From assembly GCA_009838595.1 (NCBI GenBank), contig VXRI01000067.1, positions 1 through 7,378 on the forward strand: 7,378 nucleotides of DNA, in the 5' to 3' direction. Positions 1 through 5,644 of the stretch are shown piece after piece. The position numbers and the translations under genes are program-made. The notes beneath the pieces were generated by a model. It ran no database searches and was not told where the DNA came from. It saw nothing but the letters and a program-made list of their open reading frames with translations. The DNA is from Chloroflexota bacterium (GTDB lineage: Bacteria > Chloroflexota > Dehalococcoidia > Lucifugimonadales > JADFKI01). Positions within the stretch are counted from its first letter, which is position 1, and the number at the start of each line of letters is the position of its first letter.

Positions 1-356
1 TGCTGCTGCCTCCCGTAGGAGTGGGGGCCGTGTCTCAGTCCCCCTCTGACCGATCATGCTCTCACATCGGTTACCCGTCTTAGGCTTGGTGGGCCATTAC
101 CCCGCCAACTACCTGATAGGCCGCAAGCTCCTCCCAGAGCGGAATAAACCTTTCTTCATATAGCCGTAACCATATGAACGTACGGGGTATTAGGCCGGAT
201 TTCTCCGGATTATCCCCCTCTCCGGGGCAGATCACTTACGTGTTACTCAGCCGTCTGCCACTAGCGCCGGGACCGAAGCCCCTTTGCCCGTTCGACTTGC
301 ATGCATTAAGCGCACCGCCAGCGTTCGTCCTGAGCCAGGATCAAACTCTAAACGTT
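1..356 (-). rRNA. rrs: 16S ribosomal RNA, 5' part (3' truncated by the window edge)
   Basis: This is the start of a small-subunit rRNA gene read on the minus strand. The complement of 330-349 is exactly the 27F primer site (AGAGTTTGATCCTGGCTCAG, E. coli positions 8-27). Bases 5-22 equal the bacterial probe EUB338 (E. coli 338-355). Counting back from position 8 puts the mature 5' end near 356. The window edge falls at about E. coli position 359, so roughly the first quarter of the gene is present with near-normal spacing. The ACTGAGACACGG loop is intact, and its closing stem is G5/C5 (40-44 with 23-27) instead of the usual CUGGR/YCCAG. The 'AATGCATGCAAGTCGAACG' block and overall style suit Chloroflexota, but the phylum assignment is inference. 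Confidence 0.97.
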
Positions 357-380
357 TGTGTGTTCACTTCCACTATCCAG

Positions 381-406
381 TTGTTAAGGTGCTTCCGCAA
401 TTGCGG
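381..406 (-). promoter_or_regulatory. rRNA leader: short hairpin followed by boxA-like antitermination element
   Basis: Within the predicted leader, the perfect 12-bp palindrome CCGCAATTGCGG (395-406) can form a 4-bp stem with an AAUU loop. Directly downstream in the RNA is AGCACCTTAACAA (393-381), which matches the E. coli boxA core TGCTCTTTAACAA at 10 of 13 positions. The order hairpin then boxA is that of known rRNA leaders, where NusB/NusE bind boxA and prevent Rho termination. The assignment is by sequence likeness only. Confidence 0.45.
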
Positions 407-414
407 TAAAAGAT

Positions 415-443
415 AGATTACACTAGCATCTATCCCTTGTCAA
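415..443 (-). promoter_or_regulatory. Probable sigma-70-type promoter of the 16S rRNA gene
   Basis: On the minus strand a perfect -35 box TTGACA (443-438) is followed by a 17-bp spacer and then TAATCT (420-415). The -10 box is weak overall but keeps the most important bases T1, A2 and T6. Transcription should begin near 408, giving a leader of about 50 nt before the mature 16S end. No second promoter or UP-like A/T tract is obvious upstream. Confidence 0.65.
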
Positions 444-450
444 CGATTTG

Positions 451-886
451 TTAACCTGTTTTTGGACTTTTCCCGAAATCCACTCGCACATTGCGCCGCG
501 TTTGCCGAGCTACCACTTCATATTCCCGAAAGCGGGGACATGCCAGGGGCATGCCACCAAACCCAAACTCACGCTCGAAAATCTCGATAAAGCCGCAGAG
601 AAAGCCGCCCTTCAAAGGCGCGAACTCGTTGCCACAGTCAGGATGCCTTGGGGAACCCCCCGCCTGAAACCCAAGAGTTCGTCAAATTGCTCGTCGATAC
701 TCAATCGCTTCAACACAGCGCGTCTTATGCTCCCGACGCCACTTTCCACAAATCCATGTCGCAAGTCCATGGTTGTACAAGGCATATCACCCAAACGGAG
801 GGCACTATCATCCACCTCAACGCTACGCCGCGTAGAGACCTTCGCGCCTTCGCTACCTATGTGCCGCCGGACATTAGAAGAAACGG
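451..886 (-). other. Stretch without a confident gene; possible frameshifted coding remnant
   Basis: No complete gene is recognisable between the rRNA promoter and the isomerase gene. On the minus strand one frame is open from about 902 to the TGA at 614-612, and a second from 681 to the TAA at 453-451; they overlap at 612-681. Frame two has coding-like codon use, rich in GNN codons such as GAG, GGC, GCG and GTG. A single frameshift near 667-681 would join the two into about 145 residues. Neither frame has a good start codon with a Shine-Dalgarno site (the best, GTG at 815, has none), and I do not recognise the product. The competing plus-strand frame (448-927) looks like a shadow. A decayed gene, a mobile-element remnant and plain intergenic DNA are all possible. 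Confidence 0.3.
523..555. repeat. Small hairpin overlapping two 11-bp near-identical direct repeats
   Basis: GGGGACATGCC (534-544) is followed immediately by AGGGGCATGCC (545-555), which differs at two positions. The hairpin TTCCCG-AAAG-CGGGGA (523-538, with one G-T pair) runs into the first copy. It resembles short REP-like palindromes scattered in many genomes, or a two-site operator, but there is only one copy in the window. Confidence 0.3.
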
Positions 887-1816
887 CTAGGCTTCCAGCT
901 CAGCCAGTATCCCGCGCACGTAATTGACGCTGCGCCTGTCCTTGTACAGCTGGTCGCCGGTGTTCGCGCCTTCTATGGCGAGGTAGCCGTCATAGCCCGC
1001 CTCGACCATCGCGGATATGGCGAAGCGGTAGTCTATGTCACCGTCGGGCAGCGGCACGCGCACATAGTACGAGTGGTCGAGCTCCGGCACATGCACACGG
1101 TTGAGGCTCTTGCAGTGCCAGTACTTGGAGTGCGCCGCAAGCGCGGTGATGCACTGTTCCATCGTCTCTTCCGGCTCGACATAGTTCCACAGCACATTGC
1201 CCAAGTCCGGGTTGGCGTGCACGAACGGACTGTCCGCAAGTTCCAGCAGGTGCAGCGTTGACCAGCTGTTGTCCGCGATGGAATGCTGGTGCACCTCGAT
1301 GGTGATGTCGATGCCGTTGTCGCCCGCCATAGCGCCGACTTCACGCAGCGCCTTCGCCGTGCGGATAAAGTCTTCCTGCGATGCCATCTGACTGGAGCCG
1401 TGAGACTCCGCCGCACCGGAAGGCCCGGTGTCGAGCATGCGATTCTGTGGTGGACCGCTGAGCGCCGTGTTCACCACCTCAGCGCCGAGTTCGGACGCAA
1501 CCTCGACCGACTTCTCCAGCCGCTTGCGATTGTGCGCGGCAGTCTGCGGGTAGCAAAGCGCGCCGCCCGCGCGAATGGCTACGCAAGGCGTGCCATTGTC
1601 GTCGAGTCGATTTTTCACCTCGTTGACTCTGCTCGCATCTACATCCAGCCCGCCGTTGGAAAGGAAATTGTCCAACCCAAGCTCGATGCCGTCGAAGCCG
1701 ATGTCGCGCACCTTGTTCAGGTAGTCCGGCAGCGCGCGCTCATCCGGCAGCGACCATGCTGCCCCTGCCTCGAACGGGTAGTATGTGCTGCGCCGAAATG
1801 CGTATGCGATTTTCAG
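887..1816 (-). CDS. Sugar phosphate isomerase/epimerase-like TIM-barrel protein, probable CTG start
   Basis: The protein belongs to the xylose isomerase-like TIM-barrel / AP endonuclease 2 family (PF01261), whose members isomerise or epimerise sugars and related hydroxy-ketones with a bound metal ion; the substrate here is unknown. With the extended start it has 309 residues, normal for the family. Likely metal ligands sit at the barrel strand ends: Glu174 (IEVHQH), Asp204 (NPDLGN), His234 (WHCKS) and Glu282 (LAIEG). The first ATG/GTG/TTG in frame is a GTG at 1711, but that would cut off the first barrel strand and has no ribosome site. The open frame extends upstream and encodes a family-like N-terminus (KIAYAFRRSTYYPF) right after a CTG at 1816-1814. 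AGGGAG lies 5 nt before that CTG. It is the last gene of the minus-strand operon, 19 bp after the TM2 gene. I see no clear terminator after it. Confidence 0.85.
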   Translation of the reverse strand: MKIAYAFRRSTYYPFEAGAAWSLPDERALPDYLNKVRDIGFDGIELGLDNFLSNGGLDVDASRVNEVKNRLDDNGTPCVAIRAGGALCYPQTAAHNRKRLEKSVEVASELGAEVVNTALSGPPQNRMLDTGPSGAAESHGSSQMASQEDFIRTAKALREVGAMAGDNGIDITIEVHQHSIADNSWSTLHLLELADSPFVHANPDLGNVLWNYVEPEETMEQCITALAAHSKYWHCKSLNRVHVPELDHSYYVRVPLPDGDIDYRFAISAMVEAGYDGYLAIEGANTGDQLYKDRRSVNYVRGILAELEA

Positions 1817-1821
1817 TACTG

Positions 1822-1827
1822 CTCCCT
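1822..1827 (-). promoter_or_regulatory. Shine-Dalgarno site supporting the CTG start
   Basis: AGGGAG on the minus strand stands 5 nt before CTG-AAA-ATC. No ATG, GTG or TTG in this frame lies at a suitable distance, and the frame is closed by TAG nine bases after the AG of the site's own leader (TAG-GGA-GCA-GTA-CTG). This site therefore decides the start of the isomerase-like gene. Confidence 0.6.
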
Positions 1828-1835
1828 ACTAAATA

Positions 1836-2195
1836 CTATGGTCCCGTACTGCTTCTGACGGTCATGGACAGAGTTTGCGCTTTTTCCTGATTGTACTTGA
1901 AGGCGAGGCTTTTGTGATTGACCAAGTCGATAATCGTTCCTATCAGACAGAAGCCTGCGGTGAACAGATAGACCAAGCCCATGCCAATCTGTCCAAGATA
2001 GAAGCGTTGCACGCCCGCGATGATGACGAATCCGAGAAGTGTCAGCAGCAGCACATTTGTGGGGTCTCGGCGCTGACTCCTGTACGCGGTAGCGAAGGTT
2101 CGTGCTTGGTCGTCTGACATGTCTCTAATCAGTCCACCGACGAAAAGCATCTCTTCTCCGTCGAGTTCGGGCATTATATGAATAATGTCAGCCAT
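1836..2195 (-). CDS. TM2-domain membrane protein
   Basis: A 119-residue protein with a C-terminal TM2 domain (PF05154): a first membrane helix at about 47-63 (VLLLTLLGFVIIAGVQRF), the short turn with the family-typical RFYLGQ (64-69), and a second helix at about 72-90 ending in the conserved acidic position IIDL. Before it lies a charged 45-residue cytosolic-looking segment (MSDDQARTFATAYRSQRRDP) that probably forms a helix. TM2 proteins are small membrane proteins of largely unknown bacterial function. The ATG start at 2195 has AGGAG 7 nt upstream. The gene lies 34 bp after the DUF2752-like gene and 19 bp before the isomerase start, so it is probably cotranscribed with both. No signal peptide is visible. 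Confidence 0.85.
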   Translation of the reverse strand: MADIIHIMPELDGEEMLFVGGLIRDMSDDQARTFATAYRSQRRDPTNVLLLTLLGFVIIAGVQRFYLGQIGMGLVYLFTAGFCLIGTIIDLVNHKSLAFKYNQEKAQTLSMTVRSSTGP

Positions 2196-2229
2196 GTAGC
2201 GTCTCCTAATCTGGTTGACGAGCCTTATC

Positions 2230-2562
2230 TTATTCTTGTCTGTATGAGTTACTTGCCGTTATCTTGCGATATTGCAGCGTGATGATGCGCCAGAGCAGTA
2301 CGATAACTACTGGCGCGCCTAGAATATGCGAACCCAGCGAACTCTGCAAGTCGCCACGGAACAGGTACCCGATAGCGTGTCCTAGCCCGAACCCGGGACT
2401 TTGGATACCAAAAACCCATTGCGGCCAAAAAAGAGTAAAATGCCTCTCGGAGTTCGGGTCGCCAACCGCGACAATCGTCAAGCCGACTGCCCATATTAGC
2501 GCTTCAAAGTCCACGAGTTCCCTGAACCTGCGGATCAACTTAATGCTCCATTGAGCCGTCAA
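2230..2562 (-). CDS. Small DUF2752-like membrane protein lacking the family cysteines
   Basis: A 110-residue protein with two likely membrane helices (about 20-34, LIWAVGLTIVAVG, and about 80-97, ILGAPVVIVLLWRIITL). Between them is a segment that follows the DUF2752 pattern CPxCGxTR...RGD, here S55-P-G-F58-G-L-G-H62 followed by RGD at 69-71. Both family cysteines are replaced by Ser and Phe, so any metal- or disulfide-based role is unlikely. The family link is my inference from motif spacing. The start is TTG at 2562, 8 nt after AGGAG; that ribosome site overlaps the stop codon of lhgO upstream, which suggests translational coupling. Function is unknown. The pairing with a TM2 protein in the same operon hints at a small membrane module. 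Confidence 0.75.
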   Translation of the reverse strand: MTAQWSIKLIRRFRELVDFEALIWAVGLTIVAVGDPNSERHFTLFWPQWVFGIQSPGFGLGHAIGYLFRGDLQSSLGSHILGAPVVIVLLWRIITLQYRKITASNSYRQE

Positions 2563-2583
2563 TGGCTATACTCCTACTCCTCC
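2563..2583 (-). promoter_or_regulatory. Ribosome site overlapping the lhgO stop codon (translational coupling)
   Basis: The minus-strand sequence GGAGGAGTAGGAG (2583-2571) contains the last two Glu codons and the TAG stop of lhgO and also supplies AGGAG 8 nt before the TTG start of the next gene. A ribosome finishing lhgO would sit on the site used to start the following gene. Confidence 0.55.
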
Positions 2584-3794
2584 AACCCAAACGCGTCCAC
2601 CGCCATGTCCACGATGTAACGGCTGATGGTTAGCGATGAAGTGGCGCCCGGCGACGGCGCGCTTAGCACATGTATCGCGTTTTCGGTCTCGGATATGGCG
2701 AAGTCTTGCAGCAGGTTGCCGTTGCTATCGACCGCCTGCGCGCGCACGCCTGCGCCCGGCTCGCTGAGGTCGTCCATCTCTATCGACGGCATGAGCGTCT
2801 GCAGCGATGTCAGGAACAGCGACTTTCGCAACGAGCGGTGCTGCTCGTCTATGCCGCTCTTCCAGTGCGTCAGCGACATCTTCCAAAAACCGGGATATGT
2901 CAGCGTCTCGAACGCCTCGCCCAGGTTGAAGCTCGTCTTCGTGTAGCCCTCGCGCGCGAATGCCAGCACCGCGTTGGGGCCCGCTTCCACGCCGCCTGTA
3001 ATGCGCTTGGTGAAGTGCACGCCGAGGAATGGCAGGCTAGGGTCGGGCACTGGGTATATCAGGCTGCGCACGAGATACTGGCGCTCCGGCTTGATGGAAA
3101 AATACTCGCCGCGGAACGGGATGATGCGCAGTCCCGGCTCTGCGCCCGTCATCCGCGCCACCTTGTCGGCTTGCAGTCCGGCGCAGTTGATGATGTGCTG
3201 CGCCGCAATCTCGCCGCGCGATGTTTCGAGATACATCCGCCCGTCGCGCCGCGCAATACCGTGCACGGCAGTGTTCAGCATCAGGTCGCCGCCGTTCTCG
3301 CCAAACTCGATTGCGTACGCCTGAGACACCTTCGTGAAATCGATGATGCCCGTGTTCGGCGAGAATATCGCTTGCACTCCGGCGGCATACGGCTCAAGCT
3401 CGGCGAGGCGCTCCGGGCCAATCATCTCCAAGCCTTCCGCGCCGTTCGCCGTGCCGCGCTCGAACAAGTCTTGCAGCCGCGGCACTTCCTCGTCCGTGAT
3501 GGCGACGATGACCTTGCCGCACATCTCGTATTCGATGCCGCGCTCGTCGCAGAACTGCCGCAGCAGCCTGCCACCAGTTGAGCAGAAATTCGCCTTCTGC
3601 GAGCCCGGCGCGTAGTAGATGCCCGCGTGGATGACGCCGCTGTTGTGCCCGGTTTGGTGCTGCGCGACTTCGCCGTCCTTCTCCAGCACGACTATCTTGT
3701 AGCGCGGGTATTCCTCCGCAAGCCGCATAGCCGTCGCAAGCCCAATAATGCCCGCGCCAATTACCGCAATGTCATAACTATTCTGAAAGCTCAT
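2574..3794 (-). CDS. lhgO: L-2-hydroxyglutarate oxidase/dehydrogenase, FAD-dependent
   Basis: A 406-residue enzyme of the DAO family that oxidises L-2-hydroxyglutarate to 2-oxoglutarate using FAD. In E. coli LhgO the electrons pass to the membrane quinone pool and the enzyme serves glutarate/lysine breakdown; elsewhere it is a metabolite-repair enzyme. The N-terminus carries the dinucleotide fold GAGIIG (13-18) with Glu38 closing the second strand (VVLEK). It is followed by the strongly conserved block HQTGHNSGVIHAG (46-58), then CGKVIVA, FRGEYF, PVPDPSLPFLGVH, GPNAVLAF and the C-terminal GVRAQAV and APSPGATS, all closely matching E. coli LhgO (YgaF). Length is normal. ATG at 3794 has AGGAG 5 nt upstream and a promoter at 3831-3858. 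It is the first gene of a four-gene operon; no csiD or gab genes are nearby, so the E. coli glutarate context is absent. Confidence 0.93.
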   Translation of the reverse strand: MSFQNSYDIAVIGAGIIGLATAMRLAEEYPRYKIVVLEKDGEVAQHQTGHNSGVIHAGIYYAPGSQKANFCSTGGRLLRQFCDERGIEYEMCGKVIVAITDEEVPRLQDLFERGTANGAEGLEMIGPERLAELEPYAAGVQAIFSPNTGIIDFTKVSQAYAIEFGENGGDLMLNTAVHGIARRDGRMYLETSRGEIAAQHIINCAGLQADKVARMTGAEPGLRIIPFRGEYFSIKPERQYLVRSLIYPVPDPSLPFLGVHFTKRITGGVEAGPNAVLAFAREGYTKTSFNLGEAFETLTYPGFWKMSLTHWKSGIDEQHRSLRKSLFLTSLQTLMPSIEMDDLSEPGAGVRAQAVDSNGNLLQDFAISETENAIHVLSAPSPGATSSLTISRYIVDMAVDAFGLEE

Positions 3795-3973
3795 AATCTC
3801 TCCTGTAGCACATTCTCGCCATGTTTAGCGATTGTAACATAGCCGAGTATCTTGTCCCGTATCATCTCGTATATCCTGCCCATCAATGGTAAGTTCTTCC
3901 GAAAGTTCCACATTGTCCCTAGTCGTGATAGTCTAATCATAGTTGGCACACGAAATAGGAAAAGGACAAAGAA
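3795..3973. other. Divergent intergenic region between lhgO and the FAD oxidoreductase
   Basis: This 179-bp region separates two head-to-head flavoprotein genes and must hold both promoters. The minus-strand promoter is convincing. For the plus strand I find only a weak candidate, TTGTCC with AATCAT 16 bp on, at about 3915-3942. No clear operator palindrome was found. Confidence 0.6.
3831..3858 (-). promoter_or_regulatory. Promoter of the lhgO operon with extended -10
   Basis: On the minus strand GGGACA (3858-3853, four of six matches to TTGACA) is followed by 16 bp and then TACAAT (3836-3831, five of six). The -10 box is preceded by TGT (3839-3837), an extended -10 (TGn). Predicted transcription start is near 3824, leaving a 30-nt leader that contains the lhgO ribosome site. 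Confidence 0.55.
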
Positions 3974-5527
3974 ATGGCAGCGCAAGCGCAATACTCGGCA
4001 ATCGTCGTGGGCGGCGGGCACAACGGGCTGGTCGCCGCGAACTACCTCGCGCGGCAGGGCAACAGCGTGCTCGTGCTGGAACGGCGCGACTTCGTGGGAG
4101 GTGCGTGCATCACGGAAGAACTGTTCCCAGGCTTTCGTGTATCCAGCTGCGCGTACATCTGCCACCTGTTGCATGCGAAGGTCATCGACGATCTGGAACT
4201 TCGCAGGCACGGGTTGGAGATATACGAGATGGACCCGGTTAGCTTCCACCCGCTGCCCGGCGGCGAGCATGTGCTGCGCTGGCACGACGACGAGCGTACC
4301 GCAGAAAACATCGCGCGCATATCCCCGGCGGACGGCGCGAGTTATCACGATTGGACAGCGTTCTGGCGGCAGGCGGGCGGCATCATTCAGCGCTACTTCC
4401 TGACCGACCCGCCAACTCTCGCGGAGGTCGCCGCCGATGTGCGCGGCACGCCGGACGAAGCGATATTCGAACGCATGCTCACCGGCAATATGAAAGATCT
4501 CGTGGAAGAGCATTTCGAGTCGCCGCTGGTGCGCGCCTGCTTCATCGACGCGCAGGACGCGGGCGATGTTCGCGCGCCGGGCAGCATTATGGCAGTCGGC
4601 TATATCCGCAGCGATATTCTCACGCCGGACGAGAACTTCGGCATTCCGAAGGGCGGAATGGGCGCAATCACGCAGGCTATGGCGAGGTCGGCGCAGTCGC
4701 AGGGCGTGGAGATTCGCCTCAACGCCGAAGTGCATCGCATCCTAATGCAAAACGGCAGAGTGATAGGCGTGCAGATGGCGGACGGCGAGCGCATCCACGC
4801 GGACGCAGTACTGTCGAACGCCGATCCGAAACGCACATTTCTGTCGCTTATAGGAGCGGACGATGTGCCGCCTCCGCTGCTGAACGACATCCGCCGCGCC
4901 AAGACAGAGGCGTCTTACCTGAAGTTCCACTGCGCGATGAGTGACTTACCCGACTTCTCCGCGTATCTCGGCGAGAACTACGACCCGAAGGCGCTGGCGT
5001 ACATCCGCGTCTGCCCGTCCGTCGAGTACTTCGAGCGCAACTGGGACGATGTGAAGCGCGGCAGACCGTCGAGCAGCCCCGTAATGTACATTCAGATTCC
5101 GACGGTGTACGACGATACGCTGACTCCGCCGGGCAAGCATGTGATGTCCGTGTGGTCAATGTACGCGCCGGTACGGCTGCGCGAGGGCACTTGGCAGGAC
5201 GCGCGCCACGTCGTAGGCGAGCATCTAATCGACACGATAGCGCGGTACGCGCCGAACTTCCGCGATGTGCTGCTAGACTGGGAACTCTTCACGCCGGCGG
5301 AACTCGAAGAGCGCGTAGGTTTGACCGACGGCAACATCCGCCACTTGGACATCACCTCGCAGCAAATGTTCGCCATGCGAGGCAGCCGCAGCATCTCCGG
5401 CTATCGCACGCCAATCGAAGGGCTATACATCTGCGGCGCCGGCGCTCACCCCGGCGGCGAAGTAACCGGCGCCCCGGGCCACAACGCCGCGCACATCCTA
5501 CTGCGCGACTGGGAACAGGCGGTGTAA
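3974..5527 (+). CDS. Phytoene dehydrogenase-like FAD oxidoreductase (PYROXD2-like)
   Basis: A 517-residue NAD(P)/FAD-dependent oxidoreductase of the COG1233 group (phytoene dehydrogenase and related proteins), most like the PYROXD2 branch, not a true carotenoid desaturase. The N-terminal FAD fold shows GGGHNG (13-18), Glu36 at the end of strand two, and the family's VGGACITEE (41-49). The C-terminal FAD-closing motif GLYICGAGAHPGGEVTGAPG spans 483-502 and is typical of the branch. The middle part (about 60-440) is the substrate domain and gives no clue to the substrate. There is no signal peptide or membrane helix. ATG at 3974 has AAGGA 7 nt upstream. No carotenoid genes (crtB, crtE) are near, which argues against a pigment role. 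It is divergent from lhgO and followed 117 bp later by the amidase gene; a long minus-strand open frame inside it (3791-4735) is a shadow. Confidence 0.92.
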   Translation: MAAQAQYSAIVVGGGHNGLVAANYLARQGNSVLVLERRDFVGGACITEELFPGFRVSSCAYICHLLHAKVIDDLELRRHGLEIYEMDPVSFHPLPGGEHVLRWHDDERTAENIARISPADGASYHDWTAFWRQAGGIIQRYFLTDPPTLAEVAADVRGTPDEAIFERMLTGNMKDLVEEHFESPLVRACFIDAQDAGDVRAPGSIMAVGYIRSDILTPDENFGIPKGGMGAITQAMARSAQSQGVEIRLNAEVHRILMQNGRVIGVQMADGERIHADAVLSNADPKRTFLSLIGADDVPPPLLNDIRRAKTEASYLKFHCAMSDLPDFSAYLGENYDPKALAYIRVCPSVEYFERNWDDVKRGRPSSSPVMYIQIPTVYDDTLTPPGKHVMSVWSMYAPVRLREGTWQDARHVVGEHLIDTIARYAPNFRDVLLDWELFTPAELEERVGLTDGNIRHLDITSQQMFAMRGSRSISGYRTPIEGLYICGAGAHPGGEVTGAPGHNAAHILLRDWEQAV

Positions 5528-5644
5528 CCCGTTAATTTGCGTGGCAGCAGTACCGGAACGAAAGCTTATACTGGGCAGACATGGCATGAACCGAATTACG
5601 CCATCCTATACAACAGAACAAACATAACACCACGGAGCGTTCCA

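Noticed and set aside
174..416. Plus-strand open frame of 80 codons
   Set aside because: It lies on the antisense strand of the 16S rRNA gene and its leader.
823..835. Hairpin CTACG-CCG-CGTAG as terminator of the lhgO operon
   Set aside because: The stem is only 5 bp and is not followed by a T-run on the minus strand.
2670..3581. Plus-strand open frame of 303 codons opposite lhgO
   Set aside because: It is the antisense of a strongly conserved gene and has low-complexity Arg/Ala/Leu composition.
3791..4735. Long minus-strand open frame (314 codons) opposite the FAD oxidoreductase
   Set aside because: It overlaps a clear flavoprotein with intact motifs, is Arg/His-rich as expected from the antisense of GC-rich coding DNA, and has no domain or ribosome site.
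5537..5644. Upstream extension of the amidase to a TTG start
   Set aside because: The 36 added residues are unlike the family, and a good ribosome site sits directly before ATG 5645.
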